Positions 1 through 12,500 of a stretch of DNA of 64,000 nt are shown piece after piece (position 1 is the stretch's first letter; every line of letters begins with the position of its first letter). The notes below the pieces were generated by a model. The model was not told the origin of the DNA, ran no database searches, and saw only the letters and a list, made by a program, of their open reading frames with translations. Source of the DNA: Aquila chrysaetos chrysaetos. Its lineage: Eukaryota > Chordata > Aves > Accipitriformes > Accipitridae. A program made the position numbers and the translations under genes. The stretch is from the NCBI RefSeq assembly GCF_900496995.4, contig NC_044011.1, forward strand, positions 24,026,041 to 24,090,040, written 5' to 3'.

Positions 1-422
1 AGCCATCAACCTTAGGACCCAGAAGGGCAGCAGAGGGGAGACTGTAATGCCAGGAAAAGGGCTAGATACTAGGAAGGCATTGTATAACAATTTTAACTGC
101 ATTGTTTTGAGACCTTTTCTGTGTAGTAGTAGTATTCATTTCTTTATTTGCTTTTTTCTTCATTTTTTTTCTGTAAAAATTTCATCTGGAGTAATGATGA
201 TTCTTTCATTAGACTGTTCAGATTTGAATCATACTAATAATACATTCTTGGTTTTATATATAAGGCGTGTTTCCTTTTTACGCATAGTAAGATTTTAAAA
301 GTAACAAACATGGAAATGTAACAAGTCTAAAGCAAAATGGGAAATCAGGCATCTGTGAAGGAAACTAAAAGGATGAGAATGGGATGAAAAAGATAAGGTA
401 ACCGTCACACAAATTATGTTAC
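1..422. other. Partial ENPP3 intron (left edge)
   Basis: AT-rich sequence downstream of the exon 15 donor. I see no further ENPP3 exon or recognisable repeat. Confidence 0.7.
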
Positions 423-550
423 CTCACAGCCAGCCACTGTCGATCCACCAAAAGATGAACTTTATCAATACGAATGTTGTTAGCATAGTGCAATCGTTTT
501 GGCAAGTCAGGTGTCAGATAAGGCTTGAAGTGCTGAGGGGATCTTTTGCA
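423..550 (-). CDS. ENPP3: ENPP3 coding exon 15 (last one inside the window)
   Basis: It encodes residues 455-496: [20 protein letters not shown] ... QWLAV. It ends in phase 2 (AG) at a GTAACA donor. The next exon, expected to carry the last zinc-binding His in a GNHGYNN-like motif, is not found in 1-422 and must lie outside the window. Confidence 0.93.
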
Positions 551-3500
551 CTGTGGAAGAGGAAAGAGCCCAGTGATGAGTTTTGCTCAGTATCAAAAAT
601 AAACTGATCATTCAAAATTATCACAAACATCTTAGTGGCAGGAATGTAAGAACAAAGCACATTATTCACAGATAGCTTCTCAGATAACCTGCAGATCTCA
701 TTTTTGGCCCAAGAAGCAATGGAAGGAAAAGCGGCTTTTTTTGGAACTGTTTGAAAATATAGTGCTATAATATGTATAGCAAGTTCACAAATACTGTGGT
801 AAAAGTAATCCTAAGGCTGTAATGTTTAGTCTATGTGTCCATACTAATGTCACTGGCATCTAGTATGTAAGATTACACTCCACAAGAGAAAGTTCCCTGG
901 CAGTTTATTTCTGCCATCTTCTATTACTTTACCATTCAATAAATAACAAAGAAAACCAAGTATACGTAACAAAGCAGTCTAGGGTTTTAGCTGCAAGACT
1001 GAACATGTACTCTCATGCCATGTAAATGTCCAGTACTCAGCTGTTAGATAAATGCCTTAGCTTTTACATCCACATTTAATGTGTTAATATAACTGCTGTG
1101 TTAGCAGGCATGCCATGAATGAGTTTGCATTGAGAGCCTAATGACAACCATATGACACACTGCAAAGATTTAACTACATATGGCCATCAGGAGCCATTCC
1201 AGCTGGCTGCAAGCATCACGGCAATGTTTCAGAAGTGTTGTTGCTGATCAGCAATCCAGCACTGGGACAACACAGAACATCTAAAATGCTGAGGGAAGAG
1301 CTTCTAGGAAGCTGGGTAAGCCAGAGAAGTGGACCTGTTCTACCACACAGGCAGTACAAACTATAGCACACTTGGAGTCTGATCTGACGTCTTCACCTCT
1401 AAGTACTAGAATTGTATACTCTGCACAGAATAACATTAATGTGAAACGAGAGTGAGTGTGCCTGGATAGTAATCAAAGAAGCATAGTGGAATCCAGGAAC
1501 ATGAAAAATAAGGATTCAATGGGTTTGCTAGCCCGGGACAGGAGGCCATTCTACAAAGCATAGTCTAATTAAAGGGAAAAATAGAGGAAATCGATATATA
1601 ATATCACTTTATGTCTATCAATTAGCAATTAGTATACAACACACAACTCCCTTCTCTGCCCAAAACCCTCATTCTAAGAACTTGAAAGGGACAAAATACA
1701 CTAACTATTTATGAATGAAAAAGGAAAGAGGAAGTGTCCTGATACCAGGCTATTCCTAAAAGGCAGAGATGTCACATCTCTGCAACTTCTAGCAGTTGCA
1801 GTTTCAACTGGGGTTGAGAACAGAATATGCAAATCATGCTATTCCGCTTACACTACTGCTCTTTGATATGACAGGCTCCACATCATACAGTGGGGTAGGG
1901 GATGTAGCACTGAAAAAGCTCCTTCTGCTATTCCCAACCATTGATATCCTACTCCTGCAACTGTATTCTTAGGTATTCAGAATCAAGAAAAAATTAAACA
2001 GGAACGTTCGCTGCTCTTTGGATGTCAGTGGCAGGCAAAAGCTATGTTTAATATTGCACAACTGAGTTGTTCAGCAGGTTAAAGGAAGGCCTCTAGTGGT
2101 GATTTATCAGAAATATACCCAGCTGAGACAGCCCAGAATTTTTCCAAGCTGAGAGCATTTATTCTAAAAGTATAAGAACATCTGTCTACCGCTTGGACTA
2201 GGACTAGTCACAGAATAGAAAACAAACTGGCAATGAAGGAAAGGGAAAATTATGACAATGCATGGAGAGCAAGTAGTTTTAATGTTTAACTCACTGTAAA
2301 TTATAAATGCAAAGAAAATACAAAAAGACAACTTTCCTACAAGCATTTTAGTTTGTCCACCACATTCATCTCACATGTATTAATGTATATCTTGAACACT
2401 AAAAAAAAAAGGCAGAGAATTATCTATCTAAAAAAGTATAAGGAAAAACATGCACTGCCACATCTTATCACCTTTCAGTAAAATAGGCTTGGTCTTCCCT
2501 TGTTTTGCACTCTGTTCTGCACTCCTTCCATTGTACCCTTCAGAGCTCAGCTGTCACAGAGTGTACCTACAAGGAGCAATTGCCTACATGGAGACACAGA
2601 CAAGCTTGGTCCTGCCCTGGAGTGCTACATCCACACGGTGTGGCAGAGACCCAAGCAGAACTATCAGTATGGCACCCAGTGGTAGTGCAGCATACCTAAA
2701 ACCACTGCAAGTATTTAAGTGGTATGTCATAAAAGATCCTAAAAGAGCCATACCGCCTCATGCCAAAGGTCATCTTGCCTAGTACTCTGTTTCCAATCAG
2801 ATCTCCAGAATTTCCAGAATCAGATACTCAGAGAAAGTGTGTAAGAACAAGTCAAGTATTGAATGAACCTTCTTTCTTGTACCTGCTCAGTTTCCTCTAG
2901 GCTTCAGGGATTTCTTAAGGCTGAGGTTGCTTGTGTATCATGTTTAATATCCCTTACAGGCTTGTCCTCCATTAATTTGTCTCAAATACCCCCTTGTTAT
3001 TTATATTTCCAGCCCCTACAACACCCTGTGGCAGTGTGCTCTATAATGTCATTATCTGTTGTGTGGAAAAGTTGCTTTCACCTAGCCTGGGTGCAGCAGT
3101 TGTGTTCCAGAGCTAACAGATGCCTATTATCTAAAGCATCTCTGTGTTGTATTCTGTTCTATAATGAAGGTATATCCTATTTTCTCCACATGAAGTCAGC
3201 TACTTCTCTTTCAAAGCGAAGTACAGAAAACTCTTTTGCTCTAAACAGAGATCCCCCCATGACAAACCTTTGTGCACTATCTTCAAACAACTTCCAGAAC
3301 TGCCTCCTATGGTACACTGGAGTCAGTACACTATTTAAACTGGCACTGTAGTCTCAGTTTTTCACAAACTGTGCTTTTTGATCAGATTCCTATTAAGAGG
3401 AACTATGAGGAAAAATTATGAAAATATTTACTCACTGTGAGGTTTTTAACAATTCCTTCTGAGTCAACTGTTAAAAAGAAAAGATGAATTAACATACATT

Positions 3501-6500
3501 CCAACAGCTGAAGGTCCAAAGCCTCATGAGAAAAATTTCAACGTGCTTTTTGTCTGTAAAATTGAATTTCTTCATTAGTCTGTGAAGATTATGGTAACCA
3601 TAGCCTTCCACAGGTAGGAAAGTTATTTTTCCAAGAGTAACTGTCTGTAAGTGTGGTAGCCTGTGGATGTACCTAGCACTTTGGGTACATCAAGACAGAC
3701 TGTAGAAAACTGCCATGGTGATGACTGCCTACACCTAAAGCTGACACATCATCAGAACCAAATTTTCTCTCCCACCTAACCTGTATGAAGTATAATCTTT
3801 TTTACACTGAAGTGGACCTGGAGCTCTTGTCTTGTAGTCCTCTTCCAGCAGCATTCACAGAGAAAAATCCAGTCTGTCTTAGTACTTTCACCTTCCACAT
3901 TTTCAAAGAGTGACTTTAACCTTTTGACATTAGCTTTCTAAAAAACAAATCTGAGCACTTTACAGAAGGAAAATTCCTTCAGAAAAAGTAAGACCATTAG
4001 AGGAAATGAGTCAACAATTATATTGAGCTTAAGACACATACGAAACACCATTATTCTCTCTGCTTATTACTCTGCTCCTGTCTGACTTAGACTGTCTTCT
4101 ACTTAAACCAAGGAAAGTCTGCTTTATGTTGTACAAATATTGTGTCTACAAAGATAAATACAATTAGAAAAGATAAAGTACAATGGGATCCCAGCTTTTA
4201 CTTGAGATCTGCAAGAATTAAGCCGTTTAGAATACTTTATGAATTCTACAAACTCACTAAATCAAGCACTTCCATCATTTTACCTCTCTCCATTCTTTTC
4301 CCTGATAGAGAAAGTTTTGAGATGGTTTGTTTCATTTCAGTCTGGTAGCACAGTATCTATTCCGAGTCAGAGTCAGCTCACATGGTTTCAATTTTGTGTT
4401 CTTTTGTGATACTAGCTAAAGGGCTCAACCAAGGCTTAGATCCTACTGTGCTAAGATTCAGATTCCGTAACTTTGTACACACAGTTAGAAATAGTCACTG
4501 CTTCAAAAAGATGGACTCTGCCAACATTGCATAAGAAATCTGTGAAGAGCAGTGGACTTATGAAAGACCTGAAGTTCCAGGTCAAAACAACAAAAATATC
4601 TTTACTTCATCTTTCCACATGCTATGGAAATGCAAATCAGAGTCTGCAACAAGCTTTTCTAAGCTTCAATTTAATCGAAAGGGGTTGCTCTTGCAAAAAA
4701 AACAAAAAAAACCACCACAACTTCCAGGGATGTTTAAGCCAGGTTAAGTGAAACAGACAGCTGTTCACTCTGCTGATTACTACTGATTATCTATTTTCCC
4801 TATTTATTTATTTATTTCCTGTTATATTGATTGTGCAATCCCAGGATTGGTCCACACTTACAGGTAAAATAGTCCCTTGGAACATTTCTTGCTCGAATGC
4901 GAGCTGCAGGCCCAGCATATATGTAGAAATCGATCTGTTTGAAGTATTTAGTCATATATTCTAACTGTTTGCAGTAGGTCATGTCCATCCCTAAAGGACA
5001 ATATAGAAAGAGTTATTTTTTGTATACAATATATGGCAAGGAAGATAAAGTGAAGTACAAAATAGATTAAAACTAGTAAGCACACATATTACACAGAGGA
5101 AGAAAACTATGACTCAGTAAAATTTAGATTGGAAAAAGAACTATATACATTACCATGATCAGCTAGAACAATGAGGTTTACACATTTGTGCAGGTTTCTT
5201 TGTTTAAGTCCATCCATTAGCATCCCCAGTGCTTGATCTGCTAGCTGTAAGGCTTTGATTACCTGTGAGAGAAACCTGTTTCATTAGAATTTTTCTTTCT
5301 GATTTCAAGTTCTCACTTAAATGTGATCATCAAAGTCTGAAAAAAGTGAGCTTTTCTGTCAGTTTTCAGGTTCTTAATGTTGCTGCTTCTTTTCTTTTTT
5401 CATCACCACTAGAGTATAGATGTGCAGAATTCCACTACTCTACCACAAAATATGCAACTTACTTAAAAAAAGACTCACAATTAATTTTTTCTATTGCCTT
5501 AGAAAAATTGAGCTTTAAAATATATTTATGGAAAGAAAACAACACATTCAGATCAAATTTGTTCCTCACTCCCAAATTTATATAAAAACAGATTTGTAAC
5601 ATTAAATACAATTTTTGTTGTAGTATGAACATGTCATTGTATTAACAATAAGCAGCGTTTAAAAAATATTTACACACACATATTATCTATAAGACCAGTG
5701 TAGCCTCCAAGAAGGCATGGTGCCCTTCTCTCATATATACAGTCCCTTTAAACTTCCTACAGAAAACCACTGACCACAACTGAAGTAATATGGGAGAAAT
5801 CCAGCACAACGCTCCCTGCAGCCATTCACAGTGGATGGCTCTTCCCTAGTCGGCACAGCTGACTTACAGTCTTCCTGTAAGTCCTACAGTAAGGACGATA
5901 CCTGACTGAGTCTGAGGACTCCATGTCTGAGCACTTACACCCTTCTTGTTCCCCTAACTCTGCTGCACTCTCTTGAATGTCTTGCGTGCATGGACAATGT
6001 ACACATATACGATTGTGCATACAGTAATGGGTTTTCAAGCCCTTTATGTACAAAGAGAAATGGAGGTCCCTTTCCAATTAGGGAGCCTAAAACTATCCTA
6101 CAAAGATCAGTTTTTCTGTCCTTGTTCACTATAATGAGGCCTTTTGCTGAAGACCATTTTCAAATATATTAAACAAGACCATTCGAGGAAGGAGCTGATA
6201 TGACAAGCCCCAAGCTCCTTTAAGACTGAACTTTTTGCCTGCATGCAAGTAAAAATGTAATATTTTGGGTTACAAATTAACAAACACTGAAGTACAGTGT
6301 TAGGAATAAATAAAAGACAGTTCTGAGGATTTGCCAGACCACATGCTTCCAAATATCACTTGGCAATAAAATTAAAGTTCAGTCTAAACACAACCATTAA
6401 TATTATTTCTAATAGTATGATCTGAAACGATTTTCTGCCAGTCTGTTTGGTTTACAGCTCTTTTGATTCACACACAGTGTTGGAATCAGAACAATGGGAT

Positions 6501-9500
6501 CAACCACAAGCAGGAGTTCTTAATAAAAACTCATAAAACAGTCACAGTAATTTTTGATCTACTGTCCTTCCCACGTTTGTAAGTTGGTTAAGTTCATAGT
6601 GCATACCATTTTTCGTTCAATTTAGTCTAAAAAAACCACAAAAACTACTTACACCACCACTAACTGGTCCAAATGAATGTCCAGAAGAATCTGGTTCTTC
6701 AATATATAAAGTGTAGAAATCAGGCCTCGAGTTAGAAATAAATAAGAATGGAATATTATGAGAAATTAGAGACAGCATATCAAAAGAACACTTCCATTTA
6801 AAAAAAATTAAATCAAACTTAAAACAAAATTATAAATAACTTCTTTAAACCTTAATAAAAGTCCATACAGCAAATATAATAATTCAACTTCTTCTGAGTT
6901 TTGTAATTAATCAACACAGACAATTTGAAGTTACAATTTCAGAAACAGTATCCAGTGTCTTTAATTGGTATCCAGAAATCACTCTGAAAAACTTCAGTGT
7001 CTCAGATAGCAGAGCAAGCTGTTCCTTTTTGAGATATAAGTAGAACTACCACCTAAAGGATCTCTTCCTGATTAAGCAGTGAGGCTCTAGAGAGCATCTC
7101 CTAACTGTAAATATAGTAGGAATTTGTTAACAAATTATCATATAAAAGATTTCACTTGTTTACATGTCACAAAGTTGAGCATGATAATCAGTACTGACAT
7201 CTACTTTTCATCCTGAATTACTGCCTGCGATTACTTTCAGATATTTAACCTTTCTTGTGCAATATCTTTCGTATAACATCCTTCATCCATACACTTAGAC
7301 CAGAAGCTGAATGTTCCGTGTTTCCTCTAGGCCATGCACCAAGAAAAAAGACACAACAATAAAAGAAAACTTCTACAACAGTACATCCCATTCAGATATA
7401 TGTTCACTTTTTCATCTTTTGTATCTACAATCTTATCCTGAAAATGATTAGCTATACTTACAGAACAGGCTTAAGTCCAGCAAATTATCATTTGAGATGG
7501 TGAGGAAGATTCCATGTTTCACAAACACCAATAGAAATTTCAGTTGCTAAGCATTAAAACCTTTCTAAGATATAGTCTCACAAACCAGCTAGATATTACT
7601 AAGTGTTACCTCTCAGACTTGCTATAATCAAGCCATTTCAATACTCCTGAAATTCTCTGTTCATATGTAACTGAACTGAAAAAAAAAAAAACAAACCCAA
7701 CGTTAACAAGATTTTAACAAGGTTTTTCTGATAAGCCCTTCTAATTCCAAGATACAGAGAGTGTCTGCCCTCTAGTCATAGAGTAAAGTCACAGATTTGG
7801 ATTTCAAGAATGATGCATCTTAACAAGGTACCAGCAATCAGTTTTATTATTCTCATTTTTGATTGAATGTAACTCACTTTTAATGGCAAATTAGACAGAT
7901 CCTGATTTTGCAAACACAAGCATGTGATGTTGGTTGCAATACTCACATATTTATAATTAAATACATGCAAAAAAGAGATTTCAAGTTCAGGACATAAACC
8001 TGAAGTACAAGTCAGAATAATTTTTATTCTTTCCAGCACGTATAAACCGTGGACTTTCACATTTTAAAGGTAATGTCCCCAGCAAAATCTTTGTGAGGTC
8101 ATGCTTTGCCTCCTATGAAGGAATTCACCCATTAATAGCTTTGCTTTCCCCCAAAGTCATGCACAAGCTTTATGTTAGTCACCTATAGTACTCAGGTGTT
8201 TTCTGGGTACTAATCCTACACATCACTGCAAAACCTTTGTTATCTATAGAGACTTACAGTTACATACTTGCTTTAGATTATCTTTGTAAATGTGAAGAAT
8301 CATGGGATATCTACTGAAATCATCATGAAAATTTAGAAATAGTTTACTAGCATCAATGCTTTCCATAAGGAAAAAAATACTATGAAGGTAATTGCTATAT
8401 TTTCACATGTGTAACCTGTGAATTAACTAGGCAAAACATACAGAACTATGATTCAGCAGCAGTGTGCACATTATCACACATACAAGCAAGACCGGAGGGA
8501 ATTGATCTAGAGCCTATCTTCCTTCAGTAGCTTCCCTATTCAGCATCATCTCTTCAATTAGTTTCTGCCTCCTATAGCCTCTTGCCATGACTTCCAACTT
8601 TCTCTTCATTATCTTAGGGTATAGGCTATCTGAAAGCTTATTCTCAAGTACAGCTACAAGTATTTGTAAAGGGCTATATCATATGTGTAGATTTTATGTG
8701 TGGAAATACAGTAATAGTTGGTATAGCTTTGCAGTGGATACTAATCAGTTATAGGATGCTTTCCTAGTGGGAGATCAGTAGCTTGCAGTTGGCTGAAACT
8801 TTCAAAACTCTCTAGGAGAGCAGAATATACAGTACCCTTTGACTTTCTCATTGTGAATCCCCTAAATGATTTTGAAAATTTCAACTACTATTGGTAGTTC
8901 CATGGCAAAACCAGGACAATGTGACATGGCATTTACCTCTCAGTCTGTTGTTTAAAAATCTTGTATTTCATTTCCTTCAACTGTCATATGGCAATTTGGA
9001 TTTTTGGAGTAATTTACAGGAATTTACTACAAGCCCTACAAAAATTTACCTGTTGTATACATTGTACAAGGTGGGGTATGTTCCATTAATTGGAACATCA
9101 GAGCCTGGCCAAAACAAGGTGCCTGCTTTCAAATTTTGGTACATTGCTGTCAGCCAGACCTATGGGTAAAGATACAAACAAATTATTTTATGGCATTTAC
9201 ACCACCGGAGGACCTCAGATTACTAAAGCAAAAATACATAATTGGATCAGAAATATGGGCTGTAAGCATGCATTCCTCTTTTTTCACACATCATACAGTT
9301 GCCTAATGACCATATCTGATTTGAAGTTTGCTTTCTGCATACACATGCTGAAGAAAAATTATAGAATCATAGAATCGTTTAGGTTGGAAAAGACCTTTAA
9401 GATCATCGAGTCCAACTGTCAACCTAACACTGCCAAGTCCACCACTAAATCATGCCCTGAAAGTGCCACTTCTACATGTTTTTTGAACACCTACAGGGGT

Positions 9501-12500
9501 GGTGACTCCACCACTTCCCTGGGCAGCCTGTTCCAACACTGACAAACCTTCCAGTAAAGAAATTTTTTCTATTATCCGATCTAAACCTCCCCTGGCACAA
9601 CTTGAGGCCATTTCCTCTCGTCCTGTCACTAGTTACTTGATAGAAGAGAACAACACCCATCTCACTACAACCTTGTTTCAGGTAGTTGTAGAGAGCGATA
9701 AGGTCTCCCCTCAGCCTCCTTTTCTCCAGGCTAAACAGCCCCAGTTCCCTCAGCCACTCCTCATAAGACTTGTCCTCTAGACCCTTCACCAGCTTTGTTG
9801 CCCTTCTCTGGACACGCTCCAGCACCTCAGTCTCTTTCTTGTAGTGAGGGGCCCAAAACTGAACACAGTAGTCAAGATGCATCCTCACCAGTGCCAAGCA
9901 CAGGGGAAGTAGTAGCATGGAAGCCAGGAAGTTGCCATTTCTTGGGTATTCTCAGCATAGAAAAAAATCGTATAGGTACTTCCATAACTGGCAACAAGAA
10001 GTGATCTTTCTTCCTGTGGCAAATGCCAGTGGAATGGATCATGAAGATGGAAAATGGTTCTAAGCTGCATCAGAGATGTTCAGACTTGACATCAGGAAAC
10101 ATTTCTTTACAGAGAGGGTGGTCAAACAGTGGAACAGGCTTCCTAGAGAGGTGGTTGATGCCCCAGGCCTGTCAGTGTTTAAGAGGCAATTGGACAATGC
10201 CGTTAATAACATCTTTTAACTTTTGGCCAGCCCTGAACTGGTCAGGCAGTTGGACAAGATGTTCATTGTAGGTCCCCTCCAACTGAAATATTCTATTCTA
10301 TTCTATTCTATTCTATTCTATTCTATTCTGTTCTAAGATATGGATTCTAGTTATATGACTTTATTATAAGAGGGCATATTTCTATTTACCTTGAAGAGTG
10401 CAGCTGTGGTTCTGTTACGAACCTGATGGAATCCTTCATGAAACAATAGCACCAAAAACCTGGGTACTTGAGCATACTACGAACATGACTACACAGACAT
10501 ACACATACACACACACACGTAAATAAATATATAAATGTATTTTAAGTAGATATACTATATACATGTGTATATACATGTACTATATACATGTGTATTTTTT
10601 ATATTTTTGTACCATTATTATAGCTTGATATTTCTAGTAAATGAATAATATTAATCATAACCATGGGCACAATGTGTGGGGGGGTTATGAAATGTGCCAT
10701 ACATTACACACAAATGTTCATTTTGCTGGAAATTAAGCTCTTTGCTATTCTCTTCCTTGCTTTTATATGCCTGGACTTTGTAAGTGTATTTGTAAATTGA
10801 TATAATTTGGAAGTAGATTTTCATATTTCATTTTGTAGCTAGTTGTCAAAAGACAAACAAAAAAATACCCCACAATAAAGCCATATAAAAAATTTACGGT
10901 GGTGTCCTGTGGAAAGAGATTAATTCCAATACTAGGCAAAATATTTAAATCTTTTTTACTAACTACCACATCAAGTGAAATTTTTAAGTCTCAGAATTAA
11001 CACTGTAAGAGTTCTTTTATTGTCATGAAAAGCAAACTGTTTTGTAGGCAGCCTATAATACGAAGCCTACAGGATATTTAGCACATACTGCAAATATATC
11101 ACACAGCTTTGCATTTCATCCTTGTTTTGTTTCGTTTTATAACATGGCACATGAGCCACTTGAGACTTAAAGGAATACCACAATGAGAAATAAACCTACT
11201 GGCTGTCCCTTCCACCATGAAGGTTTGAATTTTTCCGTCCCCGAAAGCGAGAAATGCTCGTTCAAGTCTACATCATACATGCTGTTATCAATAATACCAT
11301 GAGATTCTGGATACAATCCCTGCAAAATGAAAATAAACAAAAAAACCCACTGGATCTTGAAATGCAATGGAGCATAAACTATGTTGCAATGCACGCTGTT
11401 GCAGTGTTGCAATTATTTTTAGCTGTTTTATCACAGAAACAGAACATGCTTTCCTAACTCACACAGATCATCAGATTCCTGCCAATGAATTCAGTGTGCC
11501 TGTCAAGTTCCCCTGAGTTTCCCCATTTTCTCCCCAGCCCAGTTAAAACCTGATGTGCTACAAATTAAGTACCATATATGTCATATGGCTGTATATCAGC
11601 TGCCAAACCCATCCTAACACACACTCTCATCAACTGGCTGTGTCCTCACCCATACTCACCCATATACAATTAGACTGACAAAGATCAGGAATAACCAGTT
11701 TACAGGCCAGAATCAGATAGCGTGCCTATATAGCCACATTGATCATGCCTGTATGTACTTTCTCAGCATCTCCCTCTTTTACTCCTATAGCTTGAGTTCC
11801 CATGTCCCACAAAAAGATTGGCACCACAAAATCCTTTCTGTGGCATCCAGATAATGAAAAGGAAAAATAGCAAATTCTCACTTACTGTGACAATAGTATA
11901 GTGGTTTGGAAAGGTTTTTGTGGGGTAAACAGCTCTCATGTATTTTGAATGTGTGCCACATGTTTCTGCAACAGATCATGGAATTAATATAAATTTGCTT
12001 ATAATTTTTTTAAATTGAAAACTAACAGTCTTAAAAACAAACAAACAAAATCGCCACAGTCAGTTGCTGTGGTATTAGAGGGGAAATGTGACTCCAAATT
12101 AAGACACATACATTCTGGTGTCTCCTTGTGAGCTAGGCCTACCATCCCATTCCAGTCAATGGACCCTGGACACTCAATTCACCTGCCTAAAGCCTAGACA
12201 CCTAGGGCCATTTGAGACATCTTTAATGATCCTGCCTGGCCTTCAGATGCTGCTCCTACATCCTGTCTGCCAACCCAAACGAGTGTCTCAGATACTTCTG
12301 AGATCCAAAATGGCACTAGACATATATGTTTACGCAATAAGACTGAAACCTCGGGTCAGCCCAGGCAAGATATTCTGCAGAGCTCTCTGGTGACCAGATG
12401 CATGGGAAGGACTCAGTTGCTTAAGCACTGGCATCTGGTGCCATTTTAGATATCTTCAGTTATCCAAGACATCTGCATGAAAGTTGGCAGTTTTGATGCA

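Larger units (their letters stand above)
9160..11199. other. ENPP3 intron 8
   Basis: It carries the two opposed CR1 fragments and the TTCTA, CA and TA simple repeats. 10600-11199 is AT-rich with nothing recognised. Confidence 0.75.

Noticed and set aside
2863..3351. A 162-codon plus-strand frame in ENPP3 intron 14
   Set aside because: It has no recognisable protein similarity, and its core overlaps an ancient CR1-like relic in antisense.
10380..10432. A possible extra ENPP3 exon on the minus strand (between an AG at about 10425 and GTAAAT at about 10390)
   Set aside because: Its translation ([11 protein letters not shown]) has no counterpart in the family, and exons 8 and 9 already join in phase without it.
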